Shown here piece after piece: positions 17,235 through 26,456 of a stretch of 64,000 bases of DNA. The DNA comes from Candidatus Zixiibacteriota bacterium. Its GTDB lineage: Bacteria > Zixibacteria > MSB-5A5 > GN15 > FEB-12. The position numbers and the translations under genes are program-made. The notes beneath the pieces are model-generated. The model saw only the letters and a list, made by a program, of their open reading frames with translations, was not told where the DNA came from and searched no databases. The DNA lies in the NCBI GenBank assembly GCA_019038695.1, contig JAHOYZ010000007.1, forward strand, positions 1 through 64,000, in the 5' to 3' direction. Position 1 is the first letter of the stretch. The number at the start of each line of letters is the position of its first letter.

Positions 17235-18525
17235 TGACGAAAAGAATATTCGCAATTCTTTGAAATCAGCCCTTCAACGCCGCGGTCATGAAATAACGAC
17301 CGCCTGCTCATTCGCTGAGGGAAGCAAGCACCTGGACACCGACTATGATTTGATCCTGCTGGACATCATGCTTGGTGACGGCAACGGATTGGAGTTGCTG
17401 AAACAATTTCTCAAGAAGAATCGTCGTCACATGGTCGTAATGATCTCAGGTCACGCCGATGTTGATATGGCAGTGGGGGCGATTCGAGCAGGAGCGTATG
17501 ATTTCATTGAAAAACCGATTTCGCTCGACCGCGTCCTGGTAACAATTGACAACGCTACCCGAACCAGTCGTCTCAGGGCCGAGACCGGACGGCTAGCCTC
17601 TCTGGTTTACGGTGAGTTCATTGGTCAATCGCCGCCTGTAGTTCAGATGAAGAAGGACATCACTCGCGCCGCAGGCAAAACAAGTCGGTTTCTGATTCTG
17701 GGCGAAAACGGTACCGGCAAGGAATTGGTGGCCCACATGATCCACCGCGCCGGCAACCGGGCCGATGGTCCCTTTGTGGAGGTAAACTGTGCCGCACTGC
17801 CATCCGAATTGGTTGAGTCGGAACTGTTCGGTCATGTCAAAGGGGCTTTTACCGGGGCAAGTACAGCCCGAAAGGGGCGTTTTGTCGAGGCCTCAGGCGG
17901 ATCAATCTTCCTCGATGAAATCAGTGAGATGTCCCTTGATGCTCAAGCCAAAATACTTCGCGCCATCGAATCAAGTCAGATCACACCCGTTGGTAGCGAC
18001 AAGAGCGTCACCGTCGACGCCAACATCATTGCCGCCTCCAATCGCAATCTGGAAGATATGGTCACCGATCAGACTTTCCGGCAAGACCTTCTATATCGTC
18101 TCAACGTAGTTCAGTTTCAGCTCCCTCCCCTGCGGGAACGCAGAGATGATATTCCTCTGTTGGCCTCTCATTTTCTCAAGCGCTTCGCCCATGAAACCGG
18201 CTCAATTACCAGAACTCTTTCGACGGCGGCAATCAATACCCTGACCGCTTATGACTACCCCGGTAATGTTCGTGAACTGAAGAACCTGATGGAGCGGGTC
18301 AATATATACTGCGACTGCCAAAAGATCGGACCATCCGACCTAAAGCCTCTCATGCCTCCTGTGCAGGAAAATACTGTGAGACCGCTCAAAGAAGCCGTTA
18401 CTGAATTTGAACAGAGCTACATCGAGAACATTCTGCAACGCAACAATGGCAACATGACTGAATCCGCCCGCCAACTCGGCTTGGAACGCTCGCACCTGTA
18501 TAAGAAGATCAAGAAATACAAATAG
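17209..18525 (+). CDS. NtrC-family sigma-54-dependent response regulator
   Basis: A 438-residue activator. Receiver domain (1-120) has acidic DDE (9-11) and phospho-accepting Asp52 in 'LILLDIMLGDG'. The AAA+ domain (about 140-365) has Walker A GENGTGKE, the sigma-54-contacting GAFTGA loop, and 'GGSIFLDEI' as Walker B. A Fis-type helix-turn-helix ends the protein ('MTESARQLGLERSHLYKKI'). It opens sigma-54 promoters when phosphorylated by the overlapping kinase gene upstream. Two adjacent ATG codons (17209 and 17212) can serve as start. Confidence 0.92.
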   Translation: MMAKILIIDDEKNIRNSLKSALQRRGHEITTACSFAEGSKHLDTDYDLILLDIMLGDGNGLELLKQFLKKNRRHMVVMISGHADVDMAVGAIRAGAYDFIEKPISLDRVLVTIDNATRTSRLRAETGRLASLVYGEFIGQSPPVVQMKKDITRAAGKTSRFLILGENGTGKELVAHMIHRAGNRADGPFVEVNCAALPSELVESELFGHVKGAFTGASTARKGRFVEASGGSIFLDEISEMSLDAQAKILRAIESSQITPVGSDKSVTVDANIIAASNRNLEDMVTDQTFRQDLLYRLNVVQFQLPPLRERRDDIPLLASHFLKRFAHETGSITRTLSTAAINTLTAYDYPGNVRELKNLMERVNIYCDCQKIGPSDLKPLMPPVQENTVRPLKEAVTEFEQSYIENILQRNNGNMTESARQLGLERSHLYKKIKKYK

Positions 18526-18596
18526 AAGTTATAAGTTATCAGGTTGCAGGCAACAATTACGTGCAAGCCTTCATGGGAGAGGCTATGCCACAGCTA

Positions 18597-19121
18597 TTAT
18601 TCGGAATCGAAGGAGATCAGACAGTTGACATCATAGGCGGACATTTTCTCCCGCCAGGGCAAGAAACTGAGATCAATGACGGCCGAGACACCAACAACTT
18701 CGCCGCCCAATTTCTCGACCAGTGAGCAAGCCGCCTGTAATGTTCCGCCAGTAGCAATCAGGTCATCAACCACCACTACCCGCTCCCCTTTTTGAAGGGC
18801 ATCGGCGTGGAGTTCGAGGCTGTCGGTACCATATTCGAGGGCATACTCAGCACTGACTGTCTTAGAGGGCAGTTTCCCTGGTTTGCGTGCGGTAACAACG
18901 CCAAAATTCATCCTATCAGCAAGCGCCGCACCGAAAATGAACCCTCGAGATTCTATGGCTACCAATGAATCGGGTTTGCACGACCTCACGTACTTTTCCA
19001 TCTCATCAAGCGCGAGTTTGAAACCCTCGGCATTCTGAAGCAGAGTAGTGATGTCATAGAAACATATTCCCGGCTTGGGGAAATCAGGGATGGATCGAAT
19101 GTATTTCTTGATTTGAGACAT
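18597..19121 (-). CDS. apt: Adenine phosphoribosyltransferase
   Basis: Salvages adenine to AMP with PRPP in the cytoplasm. The 174-residue length fits. The PRPP-binding motif VVVVDDLIATGGT (115-127) is intact, as are the N-terminal 'DFPKPGICFYDIT' segment and 'ESRGFIFGAALA' typical of APRT. It is the last gene of a tight minus-strand run after the SLOG-family gene and acylphosphatase (16-base gap). Confidence 0.95.
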   Translation of the reverse strand: MSQIKKYIRSIPDFPKPGICFYDITTLLQNAEGFKLALDEMEKYVRSCKPDSLVAIESRGFIFGAALADRMNFGVVTARKPGKLPSKTVSAEYALEYGTDSLELHADALQKGERVVVVDDLIATGGTLQAACSLVEKLGGEVVGVSAVIDLSFLPWREKMSAYDVNCLISFDSE

Positions 19122-19137
19122 GGCTTGCCTATCAGTA

Positions 19138-19416
19138 TCAGGATTTAACTTTGAAATCGGAGTACTGGCCCGTAAGATCGAGCCACTTGATTGAGATATC
19201 TTTTACCACTGCACTACTCGGGCCAATTTTCAATTCAACAATAAGCGACTCAACCCTACTGCGGTCTCCTTCAACCAACGCCAACACCGACCCGTCGGGG
19301 TTATTTTTCACCCAGCCGGTAAGATCAAGATTACGAGCATGAACGAGGCAAAAATACCGATAGCCAACGCCCTGTACGAATCCCTCGATCCGCAACTCAG
19401 CCCCGACCGAACTCAT
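19138..19416 (-). CDS. acyP: Acylphosphatase
   Basis: Hydrolyses acyl phosphates such as carbamoyl or acetyl phosphate. The 92-residue ferredoxin-like fold carries both catalytic residues in signature motifs: Arg20 in 'GFVQGVGYRYF' and Asn38 in 'GWVKNNPDGSV'. The ATG overlaps the stop of the upstream gene by four bases, so the two are translationally coupled. Confidence 0.93.
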   Translation of the reverse strand: MSSVGAELRIEGFVQGVGYRYFCLVHARNLDLTGWVKNNPDGSVLALVEGDRSRVESLIVELKIGPSSAVVKDISIKWLDLTGQYSDFKVKS

Positions 19417-19886
19417 TGGGCTTCCTCGATCAACTCCATGACCAATTTGGCGGCTTCCTCCGGAGTCTCGACATGGCGGATTTCATCACCGAGTTTCCAG
19501 GCAGATACCGACACCAGAGGTTTTTTCATCTGAAGAGCGAAGGCCATCTCCGAGAGAGTGCCATACTTGCCGGGCAACGCCACGACGCCATCGGCACTCC
19601 GGATAACCATGATATTACGAGCCTCACCAAAACCAGTGGGGATAACATAGTCGATGAACTCGTTGGCGTCATTCTTATCCTGAGTGGGGAGTATCCCGAT
19701 AGTCACACCCCCGGCCTCTTTGGCACCGCGGGCAGCTCCTTCCATAACGCCACCCATACCTCCACAGACAATAACACCGCCCTGTTCAGCGACATACTTG
19801 CCAATAACAGCGGCAATATCTCTGAGTTTCTTGGAACATTTTCCTGCGCCAACTACGGCGACAACTGGTTTCCTGTTTACATCCAC
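19413..19886 (-). CDS. SLOG-superfamily protein (TIGR00725/YvdD-like)
   Basis: Starts at a GTG (19886) with GAGAGG 8 bases upstream. The 157 residues form a Rossmann-like fold with a first-strand motif 'VVGAGKCS', a phosphate loop 'CGGMGGVMEGAARG', and 'LPGKYGTLSEMAFAL', which corresponds to the PGGxGTxxE motif of LOG cytokinin-activating phosphoribohydrolases, with Lys in place of the second Gly. The group binds nucleotides or nucleotide-linked ligands. Clustering with apt hints at nucleotide metabolism, but the reaction is not established. Confidence 0.8.
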   Translation of the reverse strand: MDVNRKPVVAVVGAGKCSKKLRDIAAVIGKYVAEQGGVIVCGGMGGVMEGAARGAKEAGGVTIGILPTQDKNDANEFIDYVIPTGFGEARNIMVIRSADGVVALPGKYGTLSEMAFALQMKKPLVSVSAWKLGDEIRHVETPEEAAKLVMELIEEAQ

Positions 19887-19961
19887 AGGGATTACCTCTC
19901 AAAGACAAAGTGGTTCGAGAATTCAATTGCTGACTACCCCACCCCTGAGTGTCAAAGAAAA

Positions 19962-20035
19962 TCGGGGCGACTGGATTTGAACCAGCGACTCCTTAGTCCC
20001 GAACCAAGTGCGCTACCATACTGCGCCACGCCCCG
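19962..20035 (-). tRNA. tRNA-Pro (CGG)
   Basis: A full cloverleaf on the minus strand, 74 bases with the discriminator A. The 7-bp acceptor stem (CGGGGCG/CGCCCCG) is perfect. The D-arm stem is GCGC/GCGC, the anticodon stem CTTGG/CTAAG with loop TTCGGGA gives anticodon CGG, and the T-arm GCTGG/CCAGT has loop TTCAAAT. G37 next to the anticodon is typical of proline tRNAs. CCA is not encoded; the gene is followed by TTTTCTTT, a plausible end signal. Confidence 0.97.
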
Positions 20036-20121
20036 ATAAATCTCGACGGCCCAAGAAACTGCTAATAGTCGCAGAAGTCAACTGTATTTTGGGATTGCTT
20101 CTCAGGTTCCGAGAGCTACTC

Positions 20122-20886
20122 TCACATACGCAATCTGGCCTGGCGCAGACACTCCAGCGATTCACTGTCAGTGAAGTTGAGTCGCAGAGGAGTAATAGAG
20201 ACCACCCCTCGTTTGACCGCCTCATAGTCCGATCCACGCGTGTTTTCCCACTTGGGATGCCCACCTATCCAATAATACGGTTTGCCACGTGGATCGGTCT
20301 TCTTGATAATGACATCTTTGTAGTGTCGTATTCCCTGGCGCGTAAACTCGAATTTACGATATGGCCGTCCGTTGTCACCGGGCAGATTAACATTAAGAAA
20401 CACTGCCGGGTCCAATTCCATGCGATCATGTAAATCGATCAATTTCACAACGAACGCGGCCGCTCGGTTCATCGGTAATCCGGGTTCCCAGCCAACTACC
20501 GACACTGCGATCGACGGCACACCAATAATGGAACCCTCGATAGCAGCCGCCACTGTCCCGGAATAGGTGACATCATCCCCCATGTTGGCACCGTGATTGA
20601 TCCCGGAGATAATCATATCGGGTTGCTTTTTCTTGAAGAGCAAATGAAGCGCAAGCATAACACAATCAGTCGGAGTTCCATCAGTCGTGTAGCGCTGCCG
20701 GTCGAGTCGATGAACGCGCAGGGGGCGGTTCAGGGTGAGAGAGTGCGAACTAGCCGACTGCTCCCGGTCGGGGGCCACCATAAAAACATCAGCCACCTTG
20801 TCAAGCGCCTTAAATAGCGCTGTGATACCGTCACTATAATATCCGTCATCATTGGTAATGAGAATACGACGGCGCCGCTTAGCCAT
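20122..20886 (-). CDS. surE: 5'/3'-nucleotidase SurE
   Basis: A metal-dependent phosphatase acting on nucleoside monophosphates and short polyphosphates. The N-terminal motif LITNDDGYYSDGI supplies metal ligands Asp13 and Asp14; 'SASSHSLTL' and 'SGINHGANMG' carry the remaining ligands and phosphate contacts. The 254-residue length matches the family. GAAGGAAACC precedes the ATG at 20886. It lies 86 bases upstream of the tRNA gene on the same strand and may share a transcript. Confidence 0.95.
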   Translation of the reverse strand: MAKRRRRILITNDDGYYSDGITALFKALDKVADVFMVAPDREQSASSHSLTLNRPLRVHRLDRQRYTTDGTPTDCVMLALHLLFKKKQPDMIISGINHGANMGDDVTYSGTVAAAIEGSIIGVPSIAVSVVGWEPGLPMNRAAAFVVKLIDLHDRMELDPAVFLNVNLPGDNGRPYRKFEFTRQGIRHYKDVIIKKTDPRGKPYYWIGGHPKWENTRGSDYEAVKRGVVSITPLRLNFTDSESLECLRQARLRM

Positions 20887-20958
20887 TGGTTTCCTTCTTC
20901 ATGGTGCGTATGGTACAGCCTGGGCATCAGGTTGGCAAGCTCTGCATGTCGGCCAGGC

Positions 20959-21954
20959 TCAAATATGAAACTCCACAATGTCAGTATCAGCTAACTGAAA
21001 GTCCGACTGGACCTTTTGGCCATCAAACTTCCCCTCACCCCAGACTTTGGCAAACTTGAGTTTTGCGGCAAAGTCTTTGTGAAGCCCTCTGGCGGCATCT
21101 TCAACCGTTCCACCTTCGGGGAGAATCACCGGATCCTTGAAATCAGCATCCTTGCCAACCGGCTTGGTGTAGATTCTCATGATATTGAAAGCTTTAAAAA
21201 TCGTCCTGCGGAAGGTATCGAGACTGTCGTCATCAATTATCGACGTGGAAACCATCGGGAGTCCGGGGAACTGGCAAGCCAGTCTTTCTCGTTTCGCACC
21301 GCTTTCATCCTCATAACTCTTGTGGGCACATAGGATCGTCTTCTTGCAACACAAACGCGCATCATCAGATTCTTCTGGAATCTCGGGACAGAAAACAATG
21401 CGCTTTTCTTTGAGCAGGGAAACGATAAACTTCAGGTCATCAAGCATGGTGTTCGCTTCGAGATCACACACGAGCACAACCAAGTCGGCATTGCGTATCA
21501 ATCCCGCCAGATAGTTCTCGAACGTCTCAGGTGAGATCGGCGGCGTGTCGATCAACTGGAACTGGACTGTCTCAAAGGTCATCATGCCAGGCAACGGTTC
21601 GCGAGTGGAGTAGGGGTAGTCGGCCACCAGCGGCTTGGCTCCGGTCAATGAATCGACCAGCGAAGATTTGCCACTGTTGGGCGGTCCGATCAGGATAGCC
21701 TGACCCGCTCCTTCTTTTTCGATATAGTCACGGGCAACTGTCTGCCGCGCACCGTGACTACTCCCACCACTTTCAATATCGCGCTTTAGGTTGGCGATCT
21801 TGGTCTTCATGTCGGCCTGAAGATGGGTGGTCCCTTTGTGCTTGGGCATGGTACGCAGGAGTTCCTGAGCGAGGCGCAGCTTTTCGCGGGAGTCGGTCTC
21901 GGCTCGGAACTCGCGTTCGAGCTCGTAGTACTGAGGAGGCAGATTCGCCGGCAT
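20959..21954 (-). CDS. DRG/Obg-like GTPase with C-terminal TGS domain
   Basis: A 331-residue protein with an N-terminal helical region (1-80), a G domain, and a C-terminal TGS domain (about 255-331, with 'LPEGGTVEDAARGLHKDF'). G1 is GPPNSGKSS (90-98), the switch segment 'YPYSTREPLPG' is DRG-like, and G3 is 'LIDTPP'. The usual G4 NKxD is not visible; the expected site reads 'CAHKSY' (209-214), so guanine specificity may be altered, as in YchF. DRG-type proteins bind ribosomes or RNA in eukaryotes and archaea. No good ribosome site precedes the ATG at 21954. Confidence 0.8.
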   Translation of the reverse strand: MPANLPPQYYELEREFRAETDSREKLRLAQELLRTMPKHKGTTHLQADMKTKIANLKRDIESGGSSHGARQTVARDYIEKEGAGQAILIGPPNSGKSSLVDSLTGAKPLVADYPYSTREPLPGMMTFETVQFQLIDTPPISPETFENYLAGLIRNADLVVLVCDLEANTMLDDLKFIVSLLKEKRIVFCPEIPEESDDARLCCKKTILCAHKSYEDESGAKRERLACQFPGLPMVSTSIIDDDSLDTFRRTIFKAFNIMRIYTKPVGKDADFKDPVILPEGGTVEDAARGLHKDFAAKLKFAKVWGEGKFDGQKVQSDFQLADTDIVEFHI

Positions 21955-22013
21955 GGAGACAACTTAAGAAATATCCGTCGCATTGACAAGTCTCGTCAGT
22001 CACCAATTCGGTT

Positions 22014-22042
22014 TTGACAAGATGGGTTTTCAACTATATATT
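22014..22042 (+). promoter_or_regulatory. Strong sigma-70-type promoter of the C25 protease gene
   Basis: TTGACA (22014-22019), 17-base spacer, TATATT (22037-22042). Transcription would start near 22049 and leave a leader of about 127 bases before the ATG at 22176. A second TTGACAAG copy occurs at 21983. Confidence 0.7.
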
Positions 22043-22175
22043 AGATATTAGGACAAATTTTCAAGTGCTGGGAAATCTATCCTGACTGTTACACCGGTTA
22101 CCTCAGCGATCACGACCTACTTTCAGCACAGACAGAATGGCTAATGTTCAGTTAGCACCAGATTATGGAGAAGTC

Positions 22176-25064
22176 ATGACTAATGCACGCTGGTCTTTAT
22201 GGGTAGTCGCCTTATTAGTTACGTTTGATTTAGTCACCGCAATGGCAGCGACTGAGAATGAATCATCCACTTCTATTGTACAAACATACACATTCTCACC
22301 TCCACAAGTTGAAACTGTCAAGATCGACGGCGAGATGTTTGATGCGCTGGAGATGGATGGATGTCCCGTGTCCGGACTGGCAGGCCAACCGGCGTTGCCT
22401 ACGAAAAGGGCCAGGATATTGCTGCCATATGGTCACACGCTCTCGGAGGTAGAGATCACAGCCGGCCAGAAACTCCTGGTCGGAACCGGCCTACGCCTTC
22501 TGCCTATTGAGTACCCCTTTGAGCTGTCTACTCCTCCGGACCAACTTCCTCCTCTGACCATTGATGAAATGGCATACACCCACAGTGAACCCCTTCCGAC
22601 GACAATGTACCAGGTCAGATCCACCCAGTCTTTCCGAGGGTATCAAGTCGTCTTTATTGATCTTATTCCAGTGCAATATACACCAGCCAGTGGCGATCTC
22701 TACTATTACGAAGAGATGAAACTCATAGTAAGAACCGAGGAATCGACTCCCACTGCGACTGTCCGCGGTTTAGCTAACGACGCCCGGGCCGTTTCTGTTC
22801 GCGTAGATAACTTTTCCAAACTCGACAGCTACCCTCCAGCAGGTCTGCGTGCAGCCAGTGCTTACGACCTCCTGATAATAGCGCCCACATTCCTCGCCGA
22901 TGCCTATTTGCCATTGAAGGATTATCACGACGCCCACGGCACTTTGACCGAAATCCACACTCTGGATCAGATCGGGGCCAACGATCCGCATAGCGTTCGT
23001 GATTATATTCGTAATGAGTATTTGTCCAACGGCATCAAAATGGTCCTCATCGGTGGCGATGACAACCTCATACCTGCCCTCGACCTGTTCATTCAATTAC
23101 AACTTAGCTCCAGCAGCCTTACTGAATATGATATGCCGGGTGACATCTATTTTGGCAATCTGGACGGAACCTACAACTATGATGGCGACAGCTACTGGGG
23201 AGAGCCTACTGACGGCGAGGGGGGCGGCGATATCGATCTGCTGCCTGAAGTCGGCGTTGGCCGCATATCTGCAGAGACCACTGAAGAAGCCAACAACATG
23301 GTGACAAAGTCACTCGCCTATCTTGAGAGCGAAGCAGCATACTTGTCAAAAGTCGTACTGGTCGGAGAACAGTTAGGTTTTGGCGGCCTGGGTGAATATG
23401 GTGGTTACGCCATGGAGGAAATGGTGGGCGGTTCGAATGCACATGGTTTCACCACCTGCGGTTTTCCACCTGAAAAATACGAGATCGACAAACTTTACGA
23501 TCTTACTTCTTATCCCTACAATTACTGGCCACCCAGCGAGATCATAAATCGTATCAACTCTGGCGTACATATTGTTGACCATCTGGGACACAGTTTCATT
23601 GGCTACGCCATGCGAACCGATACGACCATGATAAAGAACCAACTCACCAATACCGAGTATTGCTTCTTGTATGCCGAAGGATGCACGGCGGGCATGTTCG
23701 ACCACAATGACTGCTGGGCAGAGTATGTCACTGTGAAACTTGCGACCGGAGGATTTGGGTGTATCGCTAACTCTCGTTCCGGAATCGGGTCTCGCTCAAC
23801 CCAGCATCCGGTACATGTTATTAATCGCGAGTTCTGGGACGCCATATACAGCGCCGACGAAGGATACCCGGAATTGGGCATGGCTATGCTTGATGCTCGA
23901 TTTGATCTGGCCGCTCGCATTAATGACGTCGCCATGCGTTGGACATACTACGAAACCAATCTCTTTGCCGATCCCGCCGTCCGAATCAAAGCTGTGCGCA
24001 GCCTGGCAATCATGTTTCCCAACGGGACTCCTCAGGTCGCGTCGCCTACAGATTCGACGCCTTTCGATGTGACCGTGACCGGCATAGGAGAGGGCGAACC
24101 AGTGCCGGGGAGCGGTCTTCTTCACTATTGCCTCGACGGCACAGATTCGGTGGTGATTCCGTTGGTTGCGGTGAAGAGTGAGCAGTATCAAGCTGTCTTA
24201 CCTCCAACTGAATGCGGACGACAGGCGGAGTACTATGTAAGTTTCGAGGAATCACAGACTGGACCACGCTACGCACCCAACCCGACCGAACCGCTGACGG
24301 CTATCTCCGTTACAGAAGAGATCACTGTTTTCCAGGATGATTTCGAAACCAACAACGGCTGGACAATCTCGGGCGGACTATGGGAGCGAGGTGTACCCCT
24401 GGGAGTAGGCGGAGCAGAATTGCAATACCCCGTCCCCGATCCAACTGAAGGCTGTCTTAGCCCTACCGTGATGGGATACAATCTCGCCGGTGACTACGAG
24501 AATAGCCTTCCCGAACAGCACGTCACTTCACCCGCTATCGACTGCTCGGAAATGTACAATACTCGCCTCCGATTCTGTCGGTGGTTAGGTGTGGAACAAC
24601 CCGATTATGACCAAGCCAGTGTGTCCATAAGTACCGACGGATCAAACTGGACCACTCTCTGGCAGAATCCCGCTGTTATTGTTGATCTGCAATGGAATGA
24701 AATTGAGTACGACATCTCTCAGTACGCCGACAACGATTCCGAGGTCTATTTGCGCTGGACGATGGGTCCCACCGATGGCGGCCTGCGCTATTGCGGTTGG
24801 AATATCGACAATGTCCGCGTAGTCTCTTTGTACTGCGAAAGCTACATCTGTGCCGACGTTGACGATGATGGAGCAGGACCCAACATAGCTGACCTGACTT
24901 ACTTTGTGGCCTACTTATTCAGTGGAGGTCCTCCTCCTGCTATCCTGGCTGCAGCGAACATTGACGGACTGGTGGGACCAGGTGGAGGTGCGATTAATAT
25001 CAGTGACCTAACCTACCTGGTCGCTTATCTGTTCACCGGCGGACCTGTGCCGGTATGTGAATAG
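22176..25064 (+). CDS. Secreted gingipain-like C25 cysteine protease with dockerin-like C-terminus
   Basis: The ATG at 22176 follows GGAGAAG and begins a signal peptide (cleaved near 'TAMAATEN'), giving 962 residues; the ORF opens at 22137. After a propeptide, the peptidase domain (about 220-610) shows His472 in 'HLGHSF' and Cys503 in 'AEGCTAG', the C25 His/Cys pair. A beta-sandwich follows, with an FETNNGW lectin-like start near residue 725. The final 70 residues contain two calcium-loop-like units, 'NIADLTYFVAYLFSGGPPP' and 'NISDLTYLVAYLFTGGP', resembling dockerin repeats. Unlike gingipains it has no recognisable type IX sorting domain. Likely an extracellular, surface-linked protease. Confidence 0.88.
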   Translation: MTNARWSLWVVALLVTFDLVTAMAATENESSTSIVQTYTFSPPQVETVKIDGEMFDALEMDGCPVSGLAGQPALPTKRARILLPYGHTLSEVEITAGQKLLVGTGLRLLPIEYPFELSTPPDQLPPLTIDEMAYTHSEPLPTTMYQVRSTQSFRGYQVVFIDLIPVQYTPASGDLYYYEEMKLIVRTEESTPTATVRGLANDARAVSVRVDNFSKLDSYPPAGLRAASAYDLLIIAPTFLADAYLPLKDYHDAHGTLTEIHTLDQIGANDPHSVRDYIRNEYLSNGIKMVLIGGDDNLIPALDLFIQLQLSSSSLTEYDMPGDIYFGNLDGTYNYDGDSYWGEPTDGEGGGDIDLLPEVGVGRISAETTEEANNMVTKSLAYLESEAAYLSKVVLVGEQLGFGGLGEYGGYAMEEMVGGSNAHGFTTCGFPPEKYEIDKLYDLTSYPYNYWPPSEIINRINSGVHIVDHLGHSFIGYAMRTDTTMIKNQLTNTEYCFLYAEGCTAGMFDHNDCWAEYVTVKLATGGFGCIANSRSGIGSRSTQHPVHVINREFWDAIYSADEGYPELGMAMLDARFDLAARINDVAMRWTYYETNLFADPAVRIKAVRSLAIMFPNGTPQVASPTDSTPFDVTVTGIGEGEPVPGSGLLHYCLDGTDSVVIPLVAVKSEQYQAVLPPTECGRQAEYYVSFEESQTGPRYAPNPTEPLTAISVTEEITVFQDDFETNNGWTISGGLWERGVPLGVGGAELQYPVPDPTEGCLSPTVMGYNLAGDYENSLPEQHVTSPAIDCSEMYNTRLRFCRWLGVEQPDYDQASVSISTDGSNWTTLWQNPAVIVDLQWNEIEYDISQYADNDSEVYLRWTMGPTDGGLRYCGWNIDNVRVVSLYCESYICADVDDDGAGPNIADLTYFVAYLFSGGPPPAILAAANIDGLVGPGGGAINISDLTYLVAYLFTGGPVPVCE

Positions 25065-25260
25065 CAATTCATGAGCTTCATGAGAACCGCTCTATACTAA
25101 CTGTCTCTGACCATGTAGGGGGGGATTGTCGAAACTGCAGACAGTTTCGATCTACTTGGACTGCACTTTGACAAGTCATGCAAATCCGGATCGTTTGCAT
25201 ATACGAGTGCAAATCATCATATTGTCTGTTGTAGATGAACTCGGGAAAGAGGGAGCAGAT

Positions 25261-26184
25261 ATGCGTATACTTGTGATTTTGGCTACAGCGATTTGCGTCC
25301 AGTTGTCATCATGCTGTGATAGTGATACCTCGCCGACGGCAGAATACTGGGAACCATTCGAAGGGCACGGTACAGAACCGGGTCAGTTTGACTCCCCCAT
25401 GGGCGTGCAGTTTCGAGCGTCGCTGGGATCTCTGAGATCTGTACTTCTTGTCGCAGACTACGGGAACGATAGAGTGCAGATGTTTCCGATCGACGACATC
25501 CATGTCTACTGCTTCGGTGAGGCCGGTGATGGGCCGGGTCAATTCAGGGGACCGGTTTCAATTACATCGGCTCAATCAGACTCTGGGGATAGTTTCTTGT
25601 TCGTCACTGACTCAAGGAATCATCGGGTGCAGAAATTTGATGTTGATGGCAATTTCATACTTGCGTGGGGAGAATCCGGATCCGACACGGGCCAATTCAA
25701 CACACCTACCGGGATTGACGCTGACAGAGACGGGAACATCTATGTAGTTGATTCGGGCAACCACCGTATACAGGTGTTCGACGAAAACGGTAACTTTCAG
25801 AGACTCTGGGGGGGGCAAGGAACTCGACCGGGTGAGTTTGAGAGTCCGATCGACATTGCTGAGTACGATGGAGCCTCAGGTTTGGCGCGTCTTGTTGTAT
25901 CTGACTATGGCAACAACCGCATTCAGGTGTTCGATCAAGAGGGAGATTTCATAGCATCTCACGACGCCATCCCCTGTCCGTTAGGATTGGGTACATCTGC
26001 GAAAGGCAACATCTGGATAGTGAGTGAAACTGACCGACGGCTATTTATTGTGAACTTCTGGCGTAGCAGCCGAGAGGTGTATTCGCTCCGAGGTTCTTTG
26101 AAGCCGTACGATATCACAGAACCCTGGGTCTCGGATATGGGAAAACACGCCATTCTCTGGTACTCTCGACGTGATTGCTACTGA
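25261..26184 (+). CDS. NHL-repeat beta-propeller lipoprotein
   Basis: The frame is open from 25126, but the ATG at 25261 has GAGGGAG upstream and begins a lipoprotein signal (MRILVILATAICVQLSSC), giving 307 residues. At least four NHL blades of about 45 residues are seen, each with the pattern 'GQF-x-x-P-x-G-I ... VxDSGNHRIQVFDxxGNF' (e.g. 'YVVDSGNHRIQVFDENG'). NHL propellers bind proteins, RNA or glycans; in exported form a protein- or glycan-binding role is likely. It lies 196 bases after the C25 protease and may be co-transcribed. Confidence 0.85.
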   Translation: MRILVILATAICVQLSSCCDSDTSPTAEYWEPFEGHGTEPGQFDSPMGVQFRASLGSLRSVLLVADYGNDRVQMFPIDDIHVYCFGEAGDGPGQFRGPVSITSAQSDSGDSFLFVTDSRNHRVQKFDVDGNFILAWGESGSDTGQFNTPTGIDADRDGNIYVVDSGNHRIQVFDENGNFQRLWGGQGTRPGEFESPIDIAEYDGASGLARLVVSDYGNNRIQVFDQEGDFIASHDAIPCPLGLGTSAKGNIWIVSETDRRLFIVNFWRSSREVYSLRGSLKPYDITEPWVSDMGKHAILWYSRRDCY

Positions 26185-26307
26185 TGAGAGAAGCTCCCCC
26201 CTGACAGTGAAGACCGAACGGCCAACCATTTATGGCGGGAATAGCCAGGCATACTCTACACGGAGTATCCCATCAGGAAGGTTTTTTTGACAAACCTCGG
26301 AACTTGT

Positions 26308-26410
26308 CATCGCGAGTCCGCCCTGAGCGGACGTGGCGATCTCAACTTATTGTGATATTTAACGCACGAGATTGCCACGCTCTCCGCCTAGGCGGATCGC
26401 TCGCAATGAC
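26308..26410. repeat. Inverted pair of REP-like elements
   Basis: GTCATCGCGAGTCCGCC... and its inverted counterpart ...GGCGGATCGCTCGCAATGAC bracket this stretch. Each half has an internal hairpin (TCCGCC/GGCGGA type), giving the head-to-head layout of a BIME. The whole 26185-26456 gap holds no gene; at its right end CCATTAATGATGGGCCACC (26435-26453) belongs to another dispersed repeat. Confidence 0.6.
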
Positions 26411-26456
26411 TGACTATGTGACTTTATCAACAAGCCATTAATGATGGGCCACCAAA

